Assembly (NCBI GenBank): GCA_038363925.1
Contig: JAQQWL010000003.1
Location: 186,001 to 250,000 of the forward strand
Source of the DNA: Apiospora phragmitis
Lineage: Eukaryota; Ascomycota; Sordariomycetes; Amphisphaeriales; Apiosporaceae
Length of the DNA: 64,000 bases
Direction: 5' to 3'
Every line of letters begins with the position of its first letter. Position 1 is the stretch's first letter. The translations under genes were made by a program, and so were the position numbers. Positions 21,315 through 31,624 of this stretch are shown here, one piece after another. Under the pieces are notes generated by a model. That model was not told the origin of the DNA. It did no database searches and was given only the letters and a program-made list of their open reading frames with translations.

Positions 21315-22680
21315 TTAGCCGAACTATATACCGCTAAGACTCGTTCAAAGGTCCTCTAGCATTCCCACCATCTTCTTCGCCAAGGTGTCCCGCTATAACT
21401 TACGCTTATAGTCCTTATAGTAGTCTAGCGCGCGCCCCGCCGCATTCTGTACAGACCCTCTTGGACGGCCTCCCTGTGACAGCTTTGCGCACTGCCGTGG
21501 TTAGGTCGACATGGTCGACGCCAAGGGCCTTCTAGCCGCCACCTGGCTATCCTAACGTGCAGCTCTCTACAACGACGCACCTATCGCACTGTGGTCGGCG
21601 TATCTTGTAGGTGCTGGCCGAGCTCCTACATTCGTCGCGGCGGTCGGCGCGGTGTTCGTAATAAAGCTGGGCTCGGTACGGGCGGGCTGCCGCTCTACTA
21701 TCGGTTAAAAACCTGGAGTGCCTGCTATATAATAAGCGTCAACAGTCAGTCGACTATATAATTAATAGACGAGAATCATGCTTACCTTGCGGCCTTCGCG
21801 GCGAAGGCTGCTACCTCGGACCCTTCTGTCTCGTAGGACGGTTAGGAATAACAGTCCCGCCGTCCTCGTCGGGGATGATGTCATAAACAAACAGAGGCTC
21901 TGCCGCAACAGCGGGAACTACTGCAACATACTCGGGATCGGTTTCGTACTCGGCATCCGCGTCGCTACCTATACCAGTAACGGCATTCGCGTCGTCGCTA
22001 GCGTCCGCCTAGGCCTCGAAATTAATAGCTTCGACTTGGCCGCTCGATCGTGTCGCTCGGCCGTTGCTCGGCCTCGCATAGCAGGCGACTGATTGATGAA
22101 ACTGCGGCTGTCAGCAACGGAGTAGGATAAACTCGACGGAACGGTAACCGGGACATGGGGACGGACAATCCTATTAAGGTCCGGCACGCGCTGCCCGCGT
22201 GGGACGTACATCGCCGTCTCCATCCGCTCGTGCGTCGGGTTCCAGTACGCAAGCGCGCTAAAGACATCGCAGTACCGCCCGAGGTCTTTTGTCTTATTCT
22301 GTAGCGACAAGCCGCTCTTGCGAACCTTGTCTTTCTACGCCTTAATATGGGCCATAACGGAGGCCTAGCTACTAATACGGTTCGGGTAACTTACTGGACT
22401 CTCTTAGAGCATATTCCTGGTGTCCATAGAGCTTTAATAGCGTCCCGCGTAACGTAGATATAGCAAGTGCTGGTTTGCGGGTGCAAAACGTTAATAACAT
22501 GATAAGCTTGAGTTAGGCGAGCGTCGCCAGGGGAGCTGCTAATCCGATTCCGAACCCATATTAGCGAGAGGTTAAGGAGAAGTTCTTTCGCAGTTCAGGA
22601 GGATTAGGCAGTTAGCCTTAAAATAACGCGGGGTCGCGAACCAACTCTATATTAATAACGGTAAGTTCTAGACCTAGCCT
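21315..22680. repeat. Dispersed repeat carrying a MADS-like gene, copy 2
   Basis: Direct copy of 2820-4230. Shared blocks include TCCCGCTATAA, ACAGACCCTCTT, GCTGGGCTCGGT and the whole MADS-like exon. It carries an independent set of transitions and is followed by the LTR-like sequence to 22945. Confidence 0.75.
21786..22355 (-). pseudogene. MADS-like protein, first exon, repeat copy 2
   Basis: Starts at ATG 22355 and keeps about 13 bp that the 3869 copy lacks, so the reading continues through KTKDLGRYCDVFSALAYWNP, THERMETAMYVPRGQ, VPDLNRIVRPHVPVTVPSS. In the third phase it reads an acidic tail (DADAEYETDPEYVAVVP, EPLFVYDIIPDEDGGTVIPN). The exon ends at AAG before a GTAAGC donor (G at 21785). 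The frame change between the MADS-like part and the acidic tail means an indel or a short intron. The upstream 22360-22640 matches the region upstream of copy 1. Confidence 0.55.
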
Positions 22681-22945
22681 ACTAGTTATGCTAGTGCGCT
22701 AATACGCTATTACTACTCTTCCTACGCTATATTCCAACATCTGCAGGTAACTATAAAGTCAAGACCGGAAATAGCGCGCGAGGATCTTCGAGCTCTCGAT
22801 AGATGCGGCGAAAAGAGAATACGCTGCTGGATAATTCAGGTCCGAGGCAACCGGCCTCTAGGTCGGAATGGTATAAGCGGAGCGGGGGAAACATTAGGCT
22901 CTCTCCTGCGCATCAGAATATAGGTTACATCACAAGCCGTCCGTT
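22630..22945 (+). repeat. LTR-like segment next to MADS-like repeat 2
   Basis: Matches 11365-11555 (CGCGCGAGG(G/A)TCTTCGAGCTC, CCTCTAGGTCGGAATGGTAT) and 4140-4480. It ends near 22945, where the similarity stops. Confidence 0.6.
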
Positions 22946-23239
22946 GAGCATAAAATAATTCAATAGACCTATGATCAAGTTATAGATGTATAAGAAAAAG
23001 ATAACAAAGCTAAAAATCGGCTCTGATATATACGAGCATAGCGGGGTATATAGTATTAGCAGTTATAATTTAATATAGTGCTCGCTTTAATTATAACTTG
23101 CGTTATTAGTTATTAATTATTCCGGTTCTATTTATCTTGCGGGGTAACTATAAGTAACTCTACCAGCCAGTGTTATTCTGTTACTTATAGCTATTTACCT
23201 TCGCTAATTCTCTCGTAATTTCCCACGTTAATCACAAAT
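22946..23239. other. No supported gene; upstream region of the DUF7587-like pseudogene
   Basis: TA-rich. No frame recognised. It may hold the former promoter of the downstream gene. Confidence 0.3.
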
Positions 23240-23990
23240 AATAAACATACTTATCGAACCCATCGTCGGCCCCGCCGTCGGCTTTCGGGTTAAAGTCCAC
23301 GACGACAAATATCAATATAATAATAATACGTTTCGTAGAAATCGTAGCATGACACCCCGAGACCCCCAGCGTCCGCTAGACCCCGGTACGTTTTAGGATC
23401 ATCTGACCCTGGAACATCGAGAGGGTCCTTTAATATCTTTCACTCGCTCTTAGCGACGGGCGATAAAACGAAGAAAGGAATTTATAAGCAAAGGCGCAAG
23501 AGACGTCGTTGTCATCGCAGTCTGGCTTCGAGAATTAACATTATACGACGCTTTCGATATCGCATAGGCTATTAAGATTCCGCATAAAAAGCGGGGGATC
23601 TACCTAGACGAAATCCTTCTTCATAGCGAGGTATCCAGCGATAATTACCGTATCTTAGCAATTTTTCATAGAACTAATCCAGCGGTAAATATAGATTTAA
23701 CCTTGTCATTCGATAATTCAATAACATCTGGCGCGCTAGCTAAGTAATAACTACCCAGCAAGATAAGCTCTTACTTGAGATTCCACCAGACCCAGTCTTT
23801 AAAAACGGTATTAATACAGATAAGGCACTTCGGCGCAAAATGATCGATTCTACTAGTATAATGGACGTCGTTAAATACACTCATTTCGGTCTGTTTATGA
23901 TTGATCAACCATATATTATGAGAGAAGAAGGCTTTATAACAAACTTTTACCTAAAATTCTCCTAAGACTTAGCCTATAGATACTTACGTA
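23240..23990 (+). pseudogene. DUF7587-like fungal protein pseudogene
   Basis: The plus frame reads YRVEV-like start (RVKVHDDKYQYNN), TPRDPQRPLDPGTF, stop, DHLTLEHREGPLISFTRS, RRAIKRRKEFISKGARDVVV, WLRELTLYDAFDIA, KIPHKKRGIYLDEILLHSE, SSDNYRILAIFHRTNP. The order 'HLxWxxRxPxPFISVTxSxxxAxxxA...G...V.I..I' followed by a 'HxxEYLxxxxIP' end is the pattern I associate with the fungal DUF7587 domain, often found alone or with NLR/HET-related architectures. Its biochemical function is not known to me. Stops are TAG/TAA only. The part after 23700 is less certain. Confidence 0.5.
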
Positions 23991-24451
23991 TCTTTATAGT
24001 ATAATAAAGGATAGAGAGTATCGATATGCAGAACTGGCAGAGGCGGGATCCGGATAAATAATATTTGACGGGAGTTCTCCATTATAATCAACTCATGTAT
24101 ATCTAATGCTCGAGATACGACTTATACCTAGCGAATTCCGCTATAAAATAACTATTTATTTAACTCTAATTCCATATTTCTTTACTTAGAGGGCAGGGTA
24201 ATAATATTATGTATAAGAGGAGATTATTAATAGTACGTACTAAAAAGGACGTCATAGCTTCGCTTATAAGGTTTAAGCTTAATCGTACAAGCGCGGTCGT
24301 ATCCATGGCTCGTTTAGTACCTGACTTACATGAGGGATCCAACCCAGTTACCATACTTCTTACACTGCGACTTTCCTCACTCGCCTAAGCCCTAAGGACA
24401 CAGATCTGACGAGATGCCCATTTATATAAGTTAGAAAACTACAACTATACT
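23991..24451. other. No clear gene; possible upstream part of the chromodomain-like gene
   Basis: A plus reading with SLIRFKLNRTSAVVSMARLV and DLHEGSNPVTILLTLRL (about 24255-24380) is protein-like but unassigned. Confidence 0.25.
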
Positions 24452-25330
24452 ATGGCGCTTTTTAGCAATTTTGAGACAGGAGCCAACTTTTACCTAGATC
24501 GACTTTTAGTACTAGATGTGCCTACTGTAACCCGAATCGGATATAGTATAAACGGCAAAAGCCTATTTAGGGCTACGTTATTAATAATGCCGCTACCTAG
24601 CCGGTGCTGTTACGCCATAACCGGAATAGGGGAGCGGAATCTATATAAAAGCGCCTTCTAGACACGGTTTTACATAAGCTTCCCACTAGTACATACCGTA
24701 CAGAACTATAGTCATATATCGCAGCTTTTCGTTAGGATAGATTATATATAACGAAAAGAAATATAAAATATAGCAACGTAAGATCTTATATCAGTTTTAA
24801 AAAGCTTAGGGATCCGAACATATTAATTATTAAATCTAATCGTAATACAGGTTCTCTATACTTTATAAACGCCTAATACTATATTCTATGGCGTATTAAC
24901 CGAGAATAAAGAGCGTTTACTAAAGGACGGGCCGAACGTGGACTTACTCTAGGTATACGAACGAGATGGTTCTGTAGCCGTATAGCTGGAGAGCCAGCAG
25001 CGGCCCGTAATTAAGGAGGGCCAATCAGATTATAATATAGATACGGTAATAGGGCACTACGACAATAAAAGTGGATTCCTAGACTACTCTATAAAATAAA
25101 TTGGGTACGAATACCTAACCTAAGAGTCGGAGCAGGATCTAAACGCGTATACTACTTTTCTAAACTAATACTAAGCTACTTTATAGTATCGAAACTTGGT
25201 CGATTAAGCGGTTTTAGGTTTGGGACAGGGGATGGAGTACTTAAAAGCGGAAGCACTATAGGACGCCTAATATCGACAGAAGCTACAAGCTAGCTAAAAA
25301 ACAATATATATAGTATAGGGGAAGTCGTAT
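24452..25330 (+). pseudogene. Chromodomain-like protein pseudogene
   Basis: A frame begins at ATG 24452 and is open for 69 codons (MALFSNFETGANFYLDRLLV...), then continues with stops only at likely Gln/Trp sites. Near 25030-25140 it reads IDTVIGHYDNKSGFLDYSIK, stop, IGYEYLT, stop, ESEQDLNAYTTFL. With the stops taken as Trp this fits a chromodomain (I-x-x-H/R...-YxIKWxGYxxxTWExExxL), a histone-methyl-lysine-binding fold. A Gln/Tyr-rich tail follows. Chromodomains occur in cellular chromatin proteins and at the integrase C-terminus of some Ty3-type retroelements. No integrase motif was seen nearby, so I favour a cellular gene. Confidence 0.45.
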
Positions 25331-26019
25331 AATCTATAGTAAAATTATTAATAGTATCGAAATTAAAGGTTTACTACCTATATTAAAGGTTAATTACTTA
25401 TTAGCACTATTTTATTAAGACTTGGACAAACTTTCTAGTTCCTCCTTATAAGTTATTCTAAGCGCCATAAAATATAACTAACTTACTAGAACTTTAAGTT
25501 TTATTATATTCTTTAGTAATCGTAGTCGCGATCGAACAGTAGGAGTCTGCTTATAACGGATCTTTATAAGAGGTAAGCGCGTCCTATAAAATTATTATAA
25601 TAAGTAAGTACCGGGTAGGTAAATTAGTCGCCATCCAACACGCGAAGGGCCCTGATTTTATCGTAATAAGTGTTCAATCCTAAATCTTTTAAGAAGGCAC
25701 ACCCGATTAATATGCTATGTTATTCAATATAATCCAAGCTATAGCTATAGCCCTATGATACTGTTAATACACTAGGTTGCATACAATAGCGATTTATTGT
25801 ATATTACGGACACTAGAAATTACGAAGAAAATAAAGTATCCCTGAGTAGATTCGACGGCGGTATTATCGTTATCGACGTCCGGCGGAGATCATTATTAAC
25901 GTATATTATTAAATAAGTAGTAAATCACAGACTAGACTCGAAGCTAGTACTTTTATTTAAAATAGGGAAGCGGGCAATGTCGGGTAGTAAAGTAATAAAA
26001 CGAGAGGTAACGAACTTTG
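25331..26019. other. No supported gene
   Basis: Contains the short repeat at 25355-25395 (partner of 20675-20720) and otherwise TA-rich sequence. The right end is the upstream region of the LINE. Confidence 0.35.
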
Positions 26020-26217
26020 CTCATAAATAGAAGTAGAAATGTATAGAGGAAAAGAAAGACGGTAAAGCACCGTTCGATTATTTAGTTAAAATAATTTAGT
26101 ATTCGCGGAGGTTCGAGATCTAAAACCTAACAAAAATCGGTGGAACTTTTTAATTTATCTTTACTTAATTATTTATTATTCCATTACTAAGAAGGGAGTT
26201 AGATAAAAAGGCGGCGG

Positions 26218-27450
26218 GTGCCTAACGAGATAATAAAGGACCGTATAAAGATAGAGATCGTGGTGGACGCGCTAAACTCTATCGCGATATCGGTTAAACG
26301 AGCAAAGTGGGCGAAGCTTAGCGCTAAAGCACGAGAGGCGTTACTTTCGAATAAAAGCGACAATAGAGTAAAGACAAGCTCGAGTAATAATAGAGTTATC
26401 GGACCAGAGATACTATAACGTATCTACGAGCTTGTGGCCAGCTCCTAGAACGAGATCCACGATTCCCGCACCGAGATCCGAGACCTAAAAGAGATTATTA
26501 ATAACTAGCAGGCAATTATCCAGCGGCTCACCGCCGAGCTTTAAAATATTACCTAGCAATTAGAAGAACTCAAGAACGGCGCAGCCCTCGCCGGTAGCGC
26601 CTAGACGAGCCCTCAGGCCTCCTACGCGCAAGTCGCACGCACGCCCCCGACGAGCTAGCCGAGCAACGTACGTACGCTTACCTCGATAAACACGACACCC
26701 TCCACGTTTACCAATACTTTATACTACACTATCGACATATCTAAAATAGAGGACGACAAACGGGCGGCTGTGACCGCCGGAACGGTTCGAGCCGCTATCG
26801 AGAAGGAAATGCGAGCGACGAGAGAACAGAAGGACTGGCGATACCGCGCCGTAACTATAGACCCCAAGAAGCCCCAACGCATCAAGATTGTCTGCCGAGA
26901 TAAGACTAAGCACCAACTAATTAAGCAAGCCGCCGAGAAAACGAACGCGTTAAGAGCTCGCGTCCTGCGAAACGAACTATACCCGATTAAGGTGGACAGC
27001 GTCAGGCGCACAGCAGTCCTCAACGAAAACGACGAGGTCCGAAACGGAGCGGCCGAGGCATTCGGACAAGAGAACGAGACGACAGTCGCTAAGGTAGCAT
27101 GGCTAAGCCGGAAAGACAACGGGAAAGCATACGGTTCCATAGTCGTTTACTTAACGAAGGCGGCCGAGGCGCGGAAGTTCTTCGAGGAAGGTTTCTTTCA
27201 CGCCGGAGGCGAGTTAAGCTACACGAGGGTCTTCGAGCAACGAGAGCGGCCGGAGCAGTGCTACAACTGCTAGCAGGTGGGACACAAGGCATTCCAGTGC
27301 AAAAATGCCCGGACCTGCGGGCGATGCGCGAAGCAGGGACATAGCCACCACGGCTGCGAGGCAACCGTTCTAAAGTGCGTCCCGTGCGGAGGACCACACG
27401 AGTCGTTTAACCGACACTATCCGAAGCTATACCCATCGAACCATGACTAA
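26218..27450 (+). pseudogene. LINE ORF1 (Gag-like nucleic-acid-binding protein)
   Basis: One frame from about 26212 to TAA 27450, about 410 codons, with TAG/TAA interruptions at Gln sites at 26416, 26446, 26512, 26542, 26554, 26602, 26656 and 27271. The N-terminal part is charged. Residues about 70-125 form a coiled coil (EIRDLKEIIN, IQRLTAELQN). A Thr/Ser/Pro-rich linker follows with SYAQVARTPP, then a conserved core (about 26770-27240) that binds RNA in related elements. The C-terminus has zinc knuckles CYNC-x4-H-x4-C (27261 on), CGRC-x4-H-x4-C and CVPC-x3-H. The ORF acts in the ribonucleoprotein particle during retrotransposition. This copy is inactive. Confidence 0.85.
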
Positions 27451-29135
27451 ACCGTTCCGCATTATTTAAAACAATGTGAGGAAGCAAGGACCCGTACACG
27501 ACGGCCTCCTTAACGATGAAGATGTACAGTACGCGATAGTAATTTCGATTCAAGAGCTTTACGCGAGGATGGCTTAAGGGCGGCTCTTAACGACACTTAT
27601 AAGACACCATAGGTGGGTCAAGATGGTTCCGCCAGTTCGGAGAGAAGGGAGGTGGCCGATCCGGAGCATGCTCTGGGTTAGCAAGGAGGTGGAAGCGGAA
27701 CAGGTCCCGGTCGAGTCCCTAGACATCACCGTAGCAGTCGTGCGGCTGCCGGAATATGCGGTCTTTATGGCGTCCGTTTACGTCCCTATAGAGGATCCCC
27801 CCGCGCTCCAAGAAGCGTGTAGAAAGCTGCGCATTACTCTTAAGGCAGTAAGAAGGAAGACAGGGGCAGCAGTAGAAGTGGTTATCACGGGGGGACTTCA
27901 ACCGGCATAACCAGCTCTGGGGCGGAGAGGAGGTACGGCTAGAAAAGTAAGGAGAGGCGGATCCGATTATTCATTTCATGGCCGAATTCGGCCTTAACAG
28001 TCTGCTCCCGCGGGGTACGAAAACGTGGAGTGGAGGAGCCTATAGCACGACCATAGACCTCGTCCTCGTATCGGAAGAGATAAAAGATTCGTTAGTCAAG
28101 TGCAGGGTGCTCGACACGGAACATGGGTCGGACCACCGGACCATCGAGACAGTCTTCGAGACGCCTATACCCGCCCCAAGGGGCCAAGAACGACTCCTCT
28201 TCAAAAACGCCCCGTAGAAGGACATCAACACCCGGATCGCAGCGGCATTAGCTACGACGCCCACGGGCGGCACGGTCCAATAACAGACTGACCGGCTGAT
28301 GGGAGTTGTCCTGAAAGCAGTGCACGCACTGACGCCTAAAGCCAAGCCATCGCCGTACGCGAAACGATGGTAGACAACGAACCTAACATAACTCCGGCGC
28401 TTTCACACGTACTGGAGAAACCGAGCCCGGGCCGAGAGGAGGGCAGGATGTACCAGGAGCGACCTAGATGTAACGGCGAAAGGTCCCGCAAAACAGTACC
28501 ACGATACTATCCGGCAGTAAAAAAAGAAGCACTGGAACGAGTTCCTCGCCGATAACGACAATATCTAAAAGGTAGTAAAATACCTCAAAGCGGGCGACGA
28601 CACGGCATTTAGAAAAGTCCCCCAACTCGTGCGGGCAGGTGGGACGAGCACCTCTAATTATACGGAGCAGGCGGAAGAACTGCTTACTAAGTTCTTTCCT
28701 CCGCTTCCGGGCGAGATTACCGACGAAGGGGGACCGCCCGTAAAGGGCGCCTATCGAGATGCGCGCTATCACGATGGAAGAGATAGAACGACAGCTGTTC
28801 GCAGCCAAGTCCTAAAAAGTACCCGGGGAGGACGGCCTGCCGGTAACTATTTAAAGGAAGTGTGGCCGGTAATTAAGTAACGGGTATTAACGCTATTTCG
28901 TACGTCGTTAAAGGAAGGAAAGCTACTAATTTAATAGCGTTATGCGAAAATTATACCGCTTAAAAAGCCGGGTAAAAAAGACTATATTATAGCGAAAGCC
29001 TAGCGGCCGATCTCGTTACTATTTATACTCGGAAAGGTGATAAAGTCCGTCATTACGGAAAGGATTTTTTATTTAGTTAAGACGTTCGGGCTCTTTTTAA
29101 TTAACTATTTCGGCGCCCGGAAACGGAGGTGAGCA
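27443..29135 (+). pseudogene. LINE ORF2 (endonuclease and partial reverse transcriptase)
   Basis: Starts at ATG 27443 with MTKPFRII, stop, NNVRKQGPVHDGLL. The apurinic-type endonuclease domain shows ISIQEL, the YVPIEDP block, ITGG then an extra G in a G run near 27890 that shifts frame, DFNRHNQLWGGEE in the next frame, TTIDLVLVSEEI and GSDHRTIETVF. A reverse-transcriptase start follows with KEVWPVIK, RYAKIIPLKKPGKKDY, RPISLLFILGKVIKSVITERI and NYFGARKRR. After 29135 the similarity stops before the catalytic YxDD. Frames change near 27890 and again between 28290 and 28860. Nicking and target-primed reverse transcription would need a complete copy elsewhere. Confidence 0.8.
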
Positions 29136-29279
29136 GAACATGCGGATGGCGCTATAATGCGAAATAACCGTACTTAATCAGGTTTGGGCTAAGGAGCTTA
29201 TTTAGAAGGAAGCATGCTTCCGTACGGAGGCGATAATTTAGCTAGAGCTAAGACTTAGAAGACGCTATATTAAGTAGCT

Positions 29280-29570
29280 TAATTAACGGCTTATTAAATC
29301 CCGATAAGTTAGCTACATAATATTTTAGTATCGTATTAGGGCTGATATGTTTATTAATAAATGTAGTAAGACTTATAACACCGAAAGTGTCGCCCGGCCT
29401 AAGTTTCTAGCTAATTATACTATACTTACACATATATACGCACACTTTTATTACGCCCGGGCTAAGCCCTAAAGGGTAACTATCGCTTGTAATTATATAA
29501 ACTTTTCTACGCTTCTATTAGTACTCCTTAAGGCCCTTACTTAGACTGTCGCTAGCGAAACTAGCGTCCT
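29280..29570 (-). mobile_element. Inverted 3' end of a Tad-type LINE
   Basis: Read on the minus strand, it carries AGGGCTTAGCCCGGGCGTAA and TAAAAGTGTG, then a TG/TA-rich tail. The same block occurs on the plus strand at 38570-38620. This is the 3' untranslated end of the same LINE family in inverted orientation, facing the truncated copy at 26020-29135. Confidence 0.7.
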
Positions 29571-29761
29571 CTTTCCACTCTTTAATAGTTTCCGTGTTAG
29601 ACCCTTTTACAGGGGTAGCTACTAACGCCATGTAATTACCCCGCCATGTTTATAAGTACAGAGCTAATTTCTACTTTTGATTCCCTTTCTCTAGTACATC
29701 CATAAATCGATTATTATCCGAAATATTCCTATTAAATTTCACTTGATCTCTATACATCGTT

Positions 29762-30344
29762 ATGGAGGCTATTGAAATCCTTACTAAAGTATTTAATAGG
29801 CGGCTTCGTATTAATGATCTCGAGAGACAGCTGCACTTAGTGGACCCGCATATACAGACCTTATTATTACAGCCTAAAAAACCACTGCCCCTTGAATTGC
29901 GATATACCCAACCTATTAAACATACCAATAAGGATTCGCCCATACAAATACAGAATTTAGAGGAGAGACGGAATAGTCCCGAATTAAAACCCCCTTTAAG
30001 CTTACGCGAACGTAGAAAGAAACCTATCGGAAACTTTCCTTTTACTACAAGAGCTGATTATCTAGGTAGTTAGGAATAATAAGGCCAGGGAGCGAGTGGG
30101 GAAATCAGTCCCTCGCTATCGGCACATAGTCTCCGCAAAAGTGAACTTATAGAGGTATTAAAGTCTTTAACGGACACCGATACTTTAATACTCCTGCTTT
30201 ACTGGGTGAAGCGAGTTACTACTAAATCCTCCCTATCCATATTCGCGACTCGAAAAACGCGTCAACCTAGTGGGGCGACGTTCAAAGAGCTTAGTAGAAA
30301 TATAAAACAAGCTAGAGATCGTAACTACCATTATACAGAGTGAA
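29762..30344 (+). pseudogene. Uncharacterised helical protein, three clustered stops
   Basis: ATG at 29762 opens a frame of 194 codons to TGA 30342. The only interruptions are TAG, TAA and TAA at about 30071-30082, which would read as a Gln-rich stretch (xExxGQGASGE) if they are mutated CAG/CAA. The N-terminal third is helical (MEAIEILTKVFNRRL, INDLERQLHLVDPHIQTLL). The middle is Pro/Lys/Arg-rich, and the end is LRKSELIEVLKSLTDTDTLI with a basic tail. The frame is otherwise nearly undamaged. I do not recognise the family. It could be a Gag-like protein or a fungal orphan gene. Confidence 0.4.
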
Positions 30345-30429
30345 AATAGTAACAGTCGTTAAGGTTGCTTTAAGTTTGCTAAAACCGAATCATAACCCTT
30401 TACTAACCACCAGCCTAGGTCATAATAGC

Positions 30430-31540
30430 CAGCCAAATACTAGGGCCGAGGTATAACAGCCCGGATCTGCCAACTTTCGTTAAGATGTACAGACCCGAAA
30501 ACGTGGAGACCGAGATTTCTCACCTGGAAGAACTGGGTCAGTACTATAAGAATAAAAACTACGAGTGCGACCTAGACAGATCAAACGGCGTATAGAATCA
30601 TAACAATACCTGCCCCTTAACCGCTGGTAAGAGCGGGCCTGGCTGGACTTGTGGGTACGAAGATTACCTAAAAGGCTGGCGGCATTTATTACGCCTTCAA
30701 AGACGCCCGTTTTTTAAAACCATGTTTTATAATCTAGAGCTTACGGCGTGGTACGAAATAATAGAGGAGCAAGACTTTCTTTTAAATTACTAGTAAGTAA
30801 AAACGCTATATATAAGGCTTCGTAGAATTAATTACTAATATAACTAAGGAACTTATTTTCCTAGTTAAAGAAATTTCATCGCTTAAACCTGGGGATTTAT
30901 CGTTTCCTAGTCTTCTTATCCAAGAAGGCTAGCTATTCGCCCGGCTTATACTAACCTTGGTACTCTTGGCCAGTACGGTCTTATATTTTTCTATTCTCGT
31001 AACTTGGTTAGTTTATAATAATTAGGCAGTCGCTTAGCAGGTTAGAGGATGCTTCCTCGCGGTTGTCACTTTTATTTATAGGTGTATCGATCGAGCTATA
31101 TAGTTGAAGACCTATACATATTAGCTCGCTATAGGAGGTCTTGTACTTATCGCTTAGCGACTAATTTTCGTATAATATAACCTCTCTTACTTATTATATA
31201 GCCGTGATTCTTCATCCTTATAAAAAGATGAAGCAGCAGGATGACTTTTAGCCCCGCTTCCATATTACTAGACCGATCAATAAAAGGATAGTCTTAATAA
31301 AAGGCTACGCAAGTTCTAGCAAGCAGATTACGTTAACCGGTGCGTCCATGCCATGGCAATATAAAAGCATAGCTAATTTTATTATTAATAGGGATTTACC
31401 GCAAAAGGAGATTATTGCAGACGGCTTCGGCCTCGAAGAGCTCGACTTTATAGCCGGAGAATTGCATACTCTTAGAAAAGGGTTATCCATGAGGTGGAAC
31501 CCGACCAAGCATCAAGTTCTAGCGGTGTGAAACGGCCTTG
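30430..31540 (+). pseudogene. Unidentified gene remnant with two predicted membrane helices
   Basis: The plus strand reads ILGPRYNSPDLPTFVKMYRP, VETEISHLEELGQYYKNKNY, WTCGYEDYLKGWRHLLRLQ, TMFYNLELTAWYEIIEEQD (30430-30790). After a TA-rich gap two hydrophobic segments follow (LFARLILTLVLLASTVLYF and FLAVVTFIYRCIDRA, 30930-31100). The last block at 31348-31530 is open (MPWQYKSIANFIINRDL ... MRWNPTKHQVLAV). All belong to plus-strand frames with stops at Gln/Trp sites, but frame changes mean introns or indels. I cannot name the family. Confidence 0.35.
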
Positions 31541-31624
31541 TCGTCGTCCGAATAGGGAAAATAATACGAAAGTTACCCCCTGTGGAAGATGAGTTGTCTC
31601 GGTATCTAGCCGAACTACCATGCC

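Larger units (their letters stand above)
26020..29135 (+). mobile_element. Tad-type LINE (non-LTR retrotransposon), RIP-damaged, truncated in the RT
   Basis: Holds ORF1 (26218-27450) and ORF2 (27443-29135) that overlap at ATGACTAA, the usual dicistronic layout of fungal Tad-like elements. Reverse-transcriptase similarity ends near 29135 without the YxDD box, RNase H part or tail. It is followed by about 150 bp of unassigned DNA and then an inverted LINE tail (29280-29570). The exact 5' end is uncertain. The central part (26700-28450) has fewer mutations than its flanks. Confidence 0.85.

Noticed and set aside
24452..25330. Chromodomain as part of a Ty3-type integrase
   Set aside because: No integrase or reverse-transcriptase motifs precede it; the upstream frame is not transposon-like.
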